From NCBI GenBank assembly GCA_034770075.1, contig CM068380.1, forward strand, positions 27,528,005 through 27,592,004: 64,000 nt of DNA. Reading direction: 5' to 3'. The notes beneath the pieces were generated by a model. It made no database searches, was not told the DNA's origin, and saw only the letters and a list, made by a program, of their open reading frames with translations. The stretch's first letter is position 1, and each line of letters begins with the position of its first letter. Below are positions 10,050 to 20,196 of the stretch, one piece after another. This DNA comes from Aralia elata (lineage: Eukaryota; Streptophyta; Magnoliopsida; Apiales; Araliaceae). Position numbers and translations under genes: made by a program.

Positions 10050-11691
10050 TGTTTGTCTAATTCTATACTAGCAAAATACACAATTCGATAAAAGATTTTG
10101 AATTTTAAAAATAAAGTACTAAACTAACTAATTACTAACTACCAAGAATTGAATTCAGATAAAAAGGCTTAAGCTTACAATTTCTCTTAATGTTTCACTT
10201 GAATTAATACACTTCTTGTTAAGTTATATTAATTATTCCAGATTGTTAATCAATAACTCATCAATATTTATAACTATCTCTTGATGTATCATAAACGAAT
10301 CAACTTAAATCCACAAAAGATAGAATTAAGATGAACACCCTAGTTAACTAATTCACTATATCTCTATGTGAATTAAAATTAAAAAGGATTTAAAGATCAG
10401 GTTCTCTTTCAAATTACATATGGCGTATAGGTATATCTCTATCCTAGACACAAATTATGAATTCCATCACCATACAGAAAACACAATCACATGCTATTAT
10501 GATTAGGTCTAAATCTATAATCCACCTCTCGAGTTCATATAGATTACCACGGTAATTGTTGATCAGACAATTAAGCAATTAATCACAAATCATAATAGAC
10601 AACCCGATAATAATCAATAACAATTAACAAGGAAGCATATCAATAAAATCTACGCAATAAGTTCCATTGTAATCTTAAAAAGAAAATAGTTCATGATTGA
10701 ATTAAAATCCATAATCCACAATTGATAAAGCATTCAAGAATACAAAATAAAAGATTAGGGAAGAGAATAGAATCTGTAATTGCAATCCTTGAGTCTCTCC
10801 TTCAGCTCTTGCGATGAATCCTTCCTGCTTGCTCAATTGCTTCAAGCCTCCCTCTCTTTCTCCCAAACTAGGGTTAGCAAAAAGTAGCAAGATCTCTATT
10901 ATTCTATGCTTGATATCATGTATTTATAGGTTCTAGTTAAAGTCCTAAACCAATTAGAAGTTACAATCCTTGTTCCATTCAATGCGGGTCAAAAATAAGC
11001 TTTTTAAAAACCCGACCCAGCGCGGTCGCGCCCATATTTGGCATAGGAAGCAGCGCACTCGCGCCTAAGTGCCAGAAATCAAGTTTTTCACTCTGCAGAC
11101 TAGCGCGGCCGCGCCAAAAATACACTAGGAACTGGCGCGGCCGCGCCCGACGAAATTCTGCTCGGACATCTGTTGGTAAAATGGTCATAACCTTTGATCC
11201 GGGAAGAGTTACGCGGCCTGCCACCTATCAAATCGAAGCTCTCGACGAGATCTACAACTTTCATTCTTTGAGAATTGAGAGATTCAGATTGGATCAAAGT
11301 CAAAATTGGGCTTAAAGTGGCTGCAATACAAATGGCAACTCCAAACTTTGAGGTTCAACGTCCGTTGGTAAAACGATCATTACTTTCTCATCCGAACTCC
11401 GATTGTGACGATTTAAGATATTCCGGAAAGCTAAGGAGTAGCTCTACAATACAATCCAAGTTCCAAACCAATAACATGCATCCAACCTAGTGTTAAAAGC
11501 CCTGCAATCTTTCCTTCTTGCATTTGCTTGCTTATTGTACTCCAAAAGATGTTCGGATTGTGTTTCCTTGCTTCTTCCTAGAAAATAACATAAAAACACT
11601 ATAAATACCTAATACTAACTTAAAATACTTAAGAACTCACAAATTATCAAGTCAAACGTACTCAATTCATAGATATAAAATCCACTCATCA
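10050..11691 (-). repeat. 3' LTR of the gag-only element
   Basis: Minus-strand start TGATGAGTGGATTTTATATC beside the polypurine tract, end at TGTTTGTC of the plus strand. Relative to the 5' LTR (22603-24316) it lacks roughly 125 bp near 10075, which removes the CTCTGTGGGTTCGA motif. It has a minus-strand TATA box at 10921-10928 and a block of CG-rich palindromes at 11015-11150. Confidence 0.9.
11015..11150. repeat. Iterated CG-rich palindromes (GCGCGGCCGCGC) in the LTR
   Basis: Four variants of AGCGCGGCCGCGCC occur in about 135 bp, spaced by 30-50 bp of AT-rich text, about 90-230 bp upstream of the minus-strand TATA box. The copy in the 5' LTR (about 23680-23780) is shortened. A very similar block occurs in the copia leader at 38545-38750. 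Confidence 0.7.
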
Positions 11692-11711
11692 AATACCCCC
11701 AAACTTAAATC
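11692..11711 (-). other. Polypurine tract of the gag-only element
   Basis: Minus strand TTTAAGTTTGGGGGTATT directly precedes the LTR start TGATGAGTGG, setting orientation and the 3' LTR boundary. Confidence 0.8.
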
Positions 11712-13040
11712 TTTGCTTGTCCTCAAGTAAACACTAAGAACAACAACTATAACAACTAATTCTGAATAACAACTCATAAGACTCGAGCAATGAATCAATA
11801 CAAATTTTCATAATAGCCTCAAAGATTTTCTTTAATGATAACTCAAGAATAAAAAATTTCGAAAACATGCAAAGCCTTAAATTTCAACCTAATTATCAGT
11901 TCCACGACTACTCATGATCCTTTAAGTGTGTGTGTGTGCATCCAAATATTCAACTAGCCATGACTTACACTAGATCATATAATCAAATACTCATAAAAGA
12001 TTTTCAAATCAACTCTAAAAACCTGCTTTCATATCAATCTCCGCTAATAAAGGCAAAATATAAAATTTAGATGATCAAAAGGATATTTCATACATTTAAG
12101 CACACTTGAACCCTTCCCAAGTATTTTAAAACACAATTTTTCTTTCCTTTTTTTTAGTGAGTGTGTTTTACGCTCCATCTCACTTCTCATTGAACGAGTG
12201 TGTTTTACACTCCATCCCGTTTTCTCTCGCACGAGTGCGTTTTATGCTCCTTCTCGTGCCTGTGTTTATGGGTGAATGCGTTTTACGCTCCATCTCGGCC
12301 CACCACATGATTCATCATTTTAACTCAGGAAGGTTTCACAATTTTCAAAATTTTCAATAACCCAAGATTTCTCCCAATTTATGTTAATGCCTAAATTCAC
12401 TTCAACTGATGCTCAAATAAGATTTTAAAGTTTCAATGATATCTTTAACAAGTATTCAACCAAAATTTTTAAACCACAACTAGCTAAACATATGGATTTG
12501 TGCTTTGAAGTTCAAAAAAATTACAAACAGTGTAAACCCATCTCATAAATCAAAATATAAACTAAGCATGCTTTTTAATTTCACAAGCGTTGAAAAAAAA
12601 ATTTCTTATCATTGGCCATAATCAAATTCAAATCAAACCATTGCTCACCTATCCTAAAAATATACTAACTAACATGCAACCTTAATAAACTAAAATAAAT
12701 GACACAAAACAAGACCACACCCCCAAACTTAAACCAGGCATTATCCTCAATGGCTAAAATAGAAAAAAGTAAAGCAAAAGACTTCTTTGAAAATATAGCA
12801 ATCTTCCTCCTTGTCTGCTAAGTTTGAAGAATAGGTTAGGCACATCGGAATGAATAAGGCATTGCACTTGAATTAGACTCGAATAACCTGTAAACACATT
12901 AGAAGCAAGTTTATTAACTACTATGAAACCTAATAAAATTAATAAAAAATAAAAATAAAAATTAAACTTAGGTTGCCTCCCAAGAAGCGCTTGTTTTAAA
13001 GTCGTCAGCCCGACTTCACCATTTACTATCCAATTCCCCT
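11712..13040 (-). other. 3' untranslated region of the gag-only element with repeated hairpin motifs
   Basis: In transcript order it holds the GGGAGGCAACC module (12969-12983), an imperfect hairpin CATTGAGGATAATG (12739-12752) followed by TTTAAGTTTGGGG (12721-12735), and four degenerate copies of GGAGCGTAAAACACACTC-type text (12155-12296). These match the 3' region of the full Athila element. I see no further coding sequence here. Confidence 0.65.
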
Positions 13041-13939
13041 TCAAAAATTAAGGAGCCCTCCATCCATTAGACGCAATGTAACCTTTGAAGGTTTTGCTAC
13101 AGTAGGGGCTATAGTTTCAAAGTCACCTAGTTTGCTTTTTGTAGATAGGTTCCTAATTACAACTGTCAAATAGCTAGGTGCTTCCTCCGTTGTGTTCGTG
13201 ATTAGATTGGGACATTGAATCTTGTTAAACACCACGGGCTCTTCTTTTATCTCCTCTCTCTCATCCCACCGTGGTTGTAATGTAGTCCTAGCTCTCATGT
13301 CATAAAGAGTTTTGTCGATAACATGACTACCAAGTGGGCACGGTTTTACAAAACTAACTGGATTCTTGAACTTTGATGGAGAAGGCACTTGGGACACTAA
13401 CAAAATACGATCATCTTCATTAGCACTTAAATATTGATCTTTGATGGCCTCATTTTCCTTATCCCCACTTGTCTCCCATCTTTCGATATCTTGTGGCTCA
13501 TCCAGTTGCAGATTTGGTTCGGGCTCACCATCAGTCTCGAGAACCACGTCACTGGGCCATGCACAATGATAACTATTCTGAAGGTGTTAATAAGCTGTCC
13601 CATCTGGTTCTCAAAATTTCGAATCGACACTGCTTGACTTTTTATATTTAAATCCACTAAGTGCAACAGCTGATCTTGATCACTCATTCTTTTGTCCGTA
13701 GCTGTAATAAACTTCGCCAAGGCCTCCTCTAAACTCAGTTTCCTTTCTTCTTCATATAGATAGACTGAATCCTGAAATTATGGAGTGTATGATTGGCTTG
13801 GAGCAAAGATTTGGACTTGATTATTATGGCTCCATGAAAAATCCAGATGATACCCCCAATCTTGATGATAGTTGTTGGGATAGGCATAACTGTTGGGGTA
13901 ATCGCCGAAATTGCCACCATACTGCATCGACTTAAAATT
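13041..13939 (-). pseudogene. Gag-like protein of the non-autonomous element, C-terminal part
   Basis: The minus strand from 13939 continues the frame started at 22468. It encodes a Tyr/Asn-rich stretch (GGNFGDYPNSYAYP), then 'SLEEALAKFITATDKRM' and 'IRNFENQMGQL', text typical of the C-terminal part of Athila gag. After a frame change near 13550 it reads 'LETDGEPEPNLQLDEPQ' and an acidic stretch down to the stop near 13041. No protease DSG/DTG motif follows. Gag packages the RNA in cytoplasmic particles. A stop near 13770 and the frameshift suggest decay. Confidence 0.65.
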
Positions 13940-14092
13940 TGTCGACGCCGGTTTTTCGCCTTTCCCGCGATATTAGTCCTTTTTCGATTTTGGCCTTTTG
14001 ATTAGGTGATTTTGGGGAAAAGGGTCGGCATTCATGTCGACGGGATTTTGAAAGATCGTTTTTTATGATGAGCCAAAAAACCGGCGTCGACA
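13940..14092 (-). repeat. Inverted copy of the element's own LTR end at its left terminus
   Basis: Bases 13940-14076 match the reverse complement of 22262-22126 with only a few substitutions. A short direct LTR end (AAAAAACCGGCGTCGACA, 14075-14092) then leads into the PBS. The terminus therefore reads TGTCGACGCCGG, the complement of an LTR CA-end, instead of the expected TGTAGACACCC. Confidence 0.9.
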
Positions 14093-14094
14093 GC

Positions 14095-14112
14095 TGGCGA
14101 CTCTGCTGGGGA
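14095..14112 (+). other. Primer-binding site of the Tat element
   Basis: TGGCGACTCTGCTGGGGA starts two bases after the LTR end CA (14091-14092), the normal geometry. This sequence type is familiar from Tat/Ogre elements and is usually ascribed to an arginine tRNA; I recall this from memory and have not checked it. Confidence 0.7.
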
Positions 14113-14989
14113 CTATTAGAGGGCTTAAGCCGCGTTCAAATCTTGATGTTATCCTATCCTTTAAAATTCATAAATGTGTATGTGCGTGCAACATTTCGAC
14201 TTTTTTATTTATTGTTGTGTGAATGTGCTTTTGTCCAATGAATGATTGTTTGAATGGAATTGCTTTACTTCAAAGTAATCATATGCATTCGGTGAGGACG
14301 ATGAATGTGAATGTATGTTGAGAGAGTACCTCCTCCTGAGGCGAACCTGTCGGTTGCTTATTACTGGACTCGAAGGGGCTGCTCCCCGGAGATGGCTCAG
14401 GAAACGCACCACCCAAATCCGCTCCAATCGAAAGGATTCAGACGAGTAGATTGCGAAGATTTGGGGACCTTCATGCCGAAAAGCCCGCGAGAGTAACCCT
14501 AGGGTAGGTCAGCCTCTGATAAACCTAACGAAAGGGAAGCTTCTTCATGCCCTTTTATCATTCAGTCAAATAAATAAATGCCATGTAAATGGCATACAAC
14601 TTTCATACCGGCATCATCGTAATAAATATGTCCTATATCATGTGATTACATCACCTGCACATATAAAGAGAATACTGACATGGTTTTGCAGGAAGGCAAT
14701 CCGTGCCACGAACCAAGGTTTTCTAAAACTTCTAAATACTATCCTGTCATCAAACACTGATCTTGTTTTGCAGGATAAGATTAAGAGAACCGTGAAAACA
14801 TGACATAACGATCACAAAGAACCCGGAGTAGGGGCATATTCGACCACAAAAAAAAAGGGAAAAAGAAAAAGAAAAAGAGGGAAAAGAAAAAGAAATTGCC
14901 CCTACGACCCAACTAAGAGGCCGTAAAGTCCACACTCCATCCATCCAAATGGCAGAGGCCGATAGCCATGAAATTATAGTTCTGCCGAA
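14113..14989 (+). other. Leader region of the Tat element, no clear coding
   Basis: Bases 14138-14185 are complementary to 21884-21928 in the 3' LTR. Bases 14807-14860 (CGATCACAAAGAACCCGG and on, then an A/G-rich tract) recur at 15796-15850. No gag reading frame is recognisable, so gag appears lost. Confidence 0.5.
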
Positions 14990-15420
14990 ATACGAGGGAT
15001 TCATCCTAGGACTGAGATTAGCCCTGGGAATGTGAATCAAAAAGATGATAGTAGTTGGAGACTCGAATTGGTCATCCGGCAGGCCATGGGAATATACGGC
15101 ACCAAAGGGCATAAATGGGACCTAGCTACGGGACTGCTGAGATATCTGGAAGCCGAAGAAGCCCACAGACAAATGAACGAAGTACATGGCGATGTGTGCG
15201 GAGCCCATATGAGCAGAACATTTTTGGCAAAGAAAATCATGTGAACGGGTCACTACTGGCTAACCATGAAAACTGACTGCGATACTCATGTCAGGAAATG
15301 CCATCAATGCCAGATCCATGCCAATGTGATCCATGCACCTCCTAATGAGCTCCATTGCTTGACCTCACCGTGGCCAGTTGGACCGTGCAGCAGGTGATAT
15401 CCCGGAAGGGGTAAATCCAG
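14990..15420 (+). pseudogene. Tat RNase H end and integrase zinc-finger region
   Basis: 'GLRLALGM' and 'DSNLVIRQAMG' are typical of the RNase H domain of Tat/Ogre elements. 'EAEEAHRQMNEVHGDVCGAHMS', 'GHYWLTMKTDC' and 'VRKCHQCQ' form the HHCC zinc finger of integrase. A stop at 15241 (TGA) and a missing start show it is broken. In this element it lies before the RT fragment, the reverse of the usual order. Confidence 0.75.
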
Positions 15421-15579
15421 GAGTATGGCAGTGAATCCCGGCCAGTAGAAGATCAATGGGTTTTAAAATTCTGAGTTTTATTTTAAATCCCTGCACGCTC
15501 ATGTCATTTTGTCATGTTATCCAAAAAAAGATCATGTGCTGAAATGTTTTATATATATGACAAGTATTTTTATTTAATG

Positions 15580-15800
15580 TCAGGTACCCCGATTTGAGGC
15601 ATTCTAGCCTGACAAACGATAGGCCAAATTTGAAGGAGGATCACAATTTTGGTATAGAGCTAGATTTCGATCTAATGGAGATTGAGCAGGACGAGACAGA
15701 TATCGACAATACGCCTGGTGAGATCAAAGGATGGGTCGGGGGTATACCCAAACCCAATTTAGACCAAACCATCGCCATCAAACGTCAGAGCCCCTAACGA
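15580..15800 (+). pseudogene. Tat pol linker fragment upstream of RT
   Basis: An open stretch of about 67 codons rich in Asp and Glu (ELDFDLMEIEQDETDIDN), ending at TAA just before the second copy of the CGATCACAAAG repeat. Position before RT and acidic content fit the protease-RT linker of Tat elements, but I cannot match it to a domain. Confidence 0.4.
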
Positions 15801-15889
15801 TCACAAAGAACCCGGAGTAGGGGCAAATTCAAACACAAAAAAAAAGAAAAAAAAGAAAAAAAAAGAAAAAAAAAATATATATATATATA

Positions 15890-16245
15890 GCCGAGTTGTT
15901 GAGCCTGTATGGAGATAGGTTCGCTTGGTCCCATGGCGATGTGATTGGATTGTCCACAGACGTTGTAAGACATCGACTGCCCATCAAGGAGGGTTCCGAC
16001 CAATTAAGCAAAAGTTGAGAACGTTGAAGCCTGAATGGAGGATGAAAATAAAGGACGAGATTGTCAAGCGGTTTAAGGCAGGAATCATCACGGTGTCTAT
16101 TTACCCTGAATGGCTTTCCGACAGAATCCCAGTACCACAGCCTGGAGGAGAAGTGATGGGCCGCATCGACTATAGAAATCTGAACGATGCCCTCAAGGAG
16201 GAGATATATGACAAATTCAAGATCAAACATTTTGATTCAGTCATT
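15890..16245 (+). pseudogene. Tat reverse transcriptase N-terminal fragment
   Basis: 'RFAWSHGDV' (after 15895), then 'RPIKQKLRTLKPEWRMKIKDEI', 'YPEWLSDRIPVPQPGGEV' and 'GRIDYRNLNDA' are the fingers/palm start of a Ty3/gypsy RT; the last matches the usual VDYRDLN motif. The YVDD catalytic part is missing. The text switches to integrase sequence at about 16240. Confidence 0.8.
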
Positions 16246-16530
16246 TACCGGCCCAAAATGAATGGGGCAGTAGGGGCTGCGAATAAAACACAAAGACGAT
16301 CATGGGAAGAATGTCCGCCAATCATCGGGGATGGCCGGATTTATTTTCGCTCACCCTGTTTGCCTATCGAACCTCAGTTCGCACATTTGCAGGGGCAGCC
16401 CCTTACGCATCTCCCGGGCATACGCCAAGAGGGTGCGATCCCGAAAATTCAAAATAAACGATTTAGTCCTCAAAAGGATCGCGCCCTGCCAGGACGAAGC
16501 TATGGGTAATTTCGCTCTAAATTAAAAGAA
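16240..16530 (+). pseudogene. Tat integrase C-terminal fragment
   Basis: 'YRPKMNGAVGAANK' matches the integrase core around the catalytic Glu, but the expected Glu reads Gly here. Further on, in another frame, 'AYAKRVRSRKFKINDLVLKRI' (about 16420-16480) is the C-terminal region just before the chromodomain-like tail in Tat elements. An internal deletion and frameshift join the two parts. Confidence 0.75.
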
Positions 16531-17280
16531 GCCGTCACGGAAAAAAAAAAAAATCCTCTCTAGGGGAGCCCTCATCTTACAAGGAATGGACGGAAAGGCG
16601 TTCCCCAGCCCGTTAATTCTGACTCTGTGAAACAACCCTGTGAAAAAAAAAAGAAAAAAAAATCAGAAATCAAAAAATCAAAAAAATCAAAAATCCCCCA
16701 AACCTTTCAACAAGTCAAAGGGCCGGGTCTTTTGTCAGCCCAGCGAGATACCGATGCAACCAGTACGAGGGAGATCACAAGAAAAACAACTTAGCACTGG
16801 GGCATTTGTCAACCACCCAAGAAATGATGACGTGCAATTTGGCACCCATGCAACAATCCCATCAACATGCACCAGCATCATCAAATGCTACCTCATGTCA
16901 ATTCAATCTTTAACGGTACGATCATCTGACATTTGTCAAGCATAGTTTTCCCGGGATACGATGATCCGCGTGAAGGGGGATTTTATTTGGCTTGATGGGA
17001 ATCGGATTAATTCTGACAAGCAACCGTGGAGCACGATCGTGAGTATGATTAGACGAAGAAGGCTATTCAACCTTTTGATCGGGTACAAAGCCTTAATTCA
17101 AAGCAACGTTTGCGACAGAATCGACCTCATGTGACAGCCTTCACTTTGCATTTGCACAAACTTTCAGTTGTGGGGTATAAAACTATGACGACGTTGATGA
17201 CAATTAACACGTAGTCAGACAGTCAATGATTATCAAGCTAAAATCAAGAGGTCAGACGATAAATGATTATCAAGCTAATG
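16531..17280 (+). other. Non-coding start of the Tat 3' region
   Basis: A/G-rich tracts (16640-16700) and low-complexity text with one 101-codon open stretch that resembles nothing. I read it as untranslated sequence between pol and the tandem repeats. Confidence 0.4.
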
Positions 17281-17770
17281 TCTCGAATCGTGGCCTGGGT
17301 TATTCGAGTAATTAAGCCCGAGGGGTGTCTCTACACCTGGTGCCCTAAAGCCATCTGGTTTGGGAGTCGCTGGCCCAACACTCGTTACATGGGTAACTCA
17401 TAGCCTAAGAAAACGAGCATTACAGTAGAGGAGGCCCGAGCAGATTCGAATCGTGGCATGAGCTACTCGAGTAATTAAGCCTAAAGGGTGTCTCTGCATC
17501 TGGTGCCCTAAAGCCGTCTGGCTTGGGAGTCACCAGCCTAACACTCGCTACATGGGTAACTCAAGCCTAAGAAAACGAATCTTGCGCAAGGTCAAGTAAA
17601 GAATGAATGGTGCAGACCACCAGCTTGTCTCGAACCGTGGCCTTTGTTACTCGAGTAAATAAACCCGAAGGGGTGTCTGTACACCTAATGCCCCAAAACC
17701 ATCTGGTCTGGGAGTCATTGGTCCAAAACTTGTTAAATGGGTAACTTTGAATAGCCTAAGAAAATGAGAC
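17281..17770 (+). repeat. Three imperfect tandem units of about 165-185 bp
   Basis: Units start near 17281, 17445 and 17628. Each contains TCGAATCGTGGCCTG-like text, then 'GTCTCTACACCTGGTGCCC', 'GGGAGTCGCTGG' and 'CATGGGTAACTC'. Divergence between units is visible, so this is an older array than those further right. Confidence 0.8.
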
Positions 17771-18861
17771 AAGTGAAGTGGACTAATAAAGAGAAAAGAT
17801 AATGCGAAAAAAAAAAACTCTTGGCCTTAAACAACAAGTCATGAAAGAAAAACCCCTACTGAATGCTGCATTGCACAGTGCATTTGTCATATGACGTCAA
17901 TCCTGTTAAGGACGTTGTTGAGAATGGAGATAGGATACCTTTGACGAGGGAAGGTAGTTCTTTTGAATTCGACCTTACTCACGTACAATGACCATGAATG
18001 CTTGAAGCTGTTCTTACGATTTCATAACTTGTCAAGTAGAAAATCATCAACTCACGAGGGATTGAAAATAACTTCCAATCTAGTACATTCACGGTTCACA
18101 ACTTGCTAGATTGTGCGATCAACAGATATTCAATTTCATGTGCTTTAACTGCATTTTTGTCGAAATTATAATATCTTTGTGTTGAACTAACACTAACGGC
18201 CCGAGCTTCAAGTTTTGGCATTTGTTAGTCATCTGATATGCAGGATCTTGCAGAGCTGTGGATAACTCAGCACGGTCAACATCGCGAGTTTTCGATAGAA
18301 ATTCTTGGTAGCGACACACACCAAGGCAGGGGCAGTTAAGAATCGTGAAGGAAGCTGAGGCTGCACAAAACTTCTCGTCATTGGACATCTCCCCAATCCT
18401 GACTATCACTGCCTCGACATCCAAATGATCCACATGCCTGAGCATATACAAGGATGATATAATGCGAGACAACAGCTATCGGCCATCAGAAATGATCAAA
18501 AGGCCAAGGGGCCCCAACATAGCTGTCGGTCATCACAGAGAGCGAAACAGACTGCCTCAACTCGATGAAATGAAGACGACCGAGAGCAGACAGAGTACTA
18601 GACCAGGGTTGAAGTCTAGAAACTACACTTCACGACGAGGCATGATCTAGTCAAATTTTGGCAAACAACGACGATTGTCGAATCGTATCATTTGACTAAG
18701 CAGGGGTCATTTCTATCTAAACATATGTTATGCGCATGCTTTTGTCCATAACATATCTGCCAGATCATGCATAACATCTTTTTCATGCCTGCAGGTACGA
18801 TCAAAATGAAAATCTTCAGGAAAGTACAAGCACGTCGCTTTCAACCTCACAAATGATCAGA

Positions 18862-19302
18862 CAAAAAAACAACAAACCCTGGGAAGGGCTGAGATCCACG
18901 CGAACCACGACAAAGATGGTGAGCAACCCCTGGGAAGGGCTGATATCCACAAAAAGAAAAAAGACAAAAAACAACAAACCCTAGGAAGGGCTGAGATCCA
19001 CGCGAACCACAACAAGATGGTGAGCAACCCTGGGAAGGGCTTATATCCACAAAAAAGAAAAAAGACAAAAACAACAAACCCTGGGAAGGGCTGAGATCCA
19101 CGCGAACCACAACAAGATGGTGAGCAACCCTGAGAAGGGTTGATATCCACAAAAAGAAAAAAAGACAAAAAACAACAAACCCTGGGAAGGGCTGAGATCC
19201 ACGCGAACCACAACAAGATGGTGAGCAACTCCTGGGAAGGGCTTATATCCACAAAAAGAAAAAAGACAAAAAACAACAAACCCTAGGAAGGGCTGAGATC
19301 CA
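18862..19302 (+). repeat. Tandem array, 101-bp unit, about 4.4 copies
   Basis: AACAAACCCTGGGAAGGGCT recurs at 18871, 18973, 19073, 19174 and 19275, a spacing of 100-102 bp. Each unit holds two CCCTGGGAAGGGCT boxes, one followed by GAGATCCAC and one by TTATATCCAC, plus an A-rich spacer. It passes directly into the 70-bp array. Confidence 0.95.
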
Positions 19303-20010
19303 AGATAACCAACCGGCGACGATAACCGGGGGTTACGAGATGGGTGACCGGCGACGATACCCGGCCCCGACGAGATAATTGTCCGGCGACGAAAACCGGC
19401 GATTACGAGATGGATGTCCGGCGACGAAAACCGGCTCCGACAAGATAACCAACCGACGACGATACCCGGGGGTTACGAGATGGGTGACCGGCGACGATAC
19501 CCGGCCCCGACAAGACAATCGTCCGGCGACGAAAACCGGCGATTACGAGATGGATGTCCGGCGACGAAAACCGGCTCCGACAGGATAACCAACCGGCGAC
19601 GATAACCGGGGGTTACGAGATGGGTGACCGGCGACGATACCCGGCCCCGACGAGACAATCGACCGGCGACGATAACCGGCGATTACGAGATGGATGTCCG
19701 GCGACGAAAACCGGCTCCGACAAGATAACCAACCGGCGACGATACCCGGGGGTTACGAGATGGGTGACCGACGACGATACCCGGCCCCGACGAGATAACC
19801 AACCGGCGACGATAACCGGGGGTTACGAGATGGGTGACCGGCGACGAAAACCGGCTCCGACAAGACAACCAACCGGCGACGATACCCGGTGGTTACAAGA
19901 TGGGTGACCGGCGACGATACCCGGCCCCGACAAGACAATCGACCGGCGACGATATCCGGTGATTACGAGACGAGCGACCGGATACGAAACCCGGCGCGGA
20001 CAAGACAATT
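19303..20010 (+). repeat. Tandem array, 70-bp unit (two 35-bp halves), ten copies
   Basis: The box TGGGTGACCG or TGGATGTCCG falls at 19341, 19411, 19481, 19551, 19621, 19691, 19761, 19831 and 19901, with a decayed copy at 19971: exactly 70 bp each. CCGGCGACGA begins each 35-bp half. In 19341-19760 the GGGTGACC and GGATGTCC versions alternate, a 140-bp higher-order unit. Plant Tat-clade 3' regions are known to seed satellite repeats. Confidence 0.95.
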
Positions 20011-20182
20011 GCGTGAGGCATTGACACCCTTACGAATGTTTTGCATGCTTTGCATCTTGTGTTGCATCATAAGCTATATGTGTTGCATCATGTATGTACT
20101 GTCATTCTTATGCACTGTCATTCATACATCGTGTGTCTACTTCTTTATCATGTTCATTTCATTTAACATTTCATAAACATGA

Positions 20183-20196
20183 TAAAGAGGGGCAGC
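20183..20196 (+). other. Polypurine tract of the Tat element
   Basis: TAAAGAGGGGCAGC immediately before the LTR start TGTAGACACCC (20197). It fixes the plus orientation of the element. Confidence 0.8.

Noticed and set aside
11275..11490. 71-codon frame with a similar frame at 23819-24091
   Set aside because: Both lie in the two LTRs of one element and are alike for that reason; there is no sign of coding constraint.
15829..16230. 133-codon minus-strand frame opposite the Tat RT fragment
   Set aside because: Antisense shadow of a recognisable RT fragment on the plus strand.
18847..19279. Two long minus-strand frames rich in Phe, Leu and Cys, resembling membrane proteins
   Set aside because: They read through the 101-bp tandem array; the apparent membrane segments are translations of its A-rich spacer.
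19333..20008. Several overlapping open frames on both strands (60-117 codons)
   Set aside because: They are a by-product of the 70-bp tandem array, which happens to lack stops in most frames; the frames overlap one another on both strands and repeat themselves.
19303..20010. Regular repeat array as a possible CRISPR array
   Set aside because: Units are contiguous 70-bp repeats with no unique spacers, inside a plant retrotransposon.
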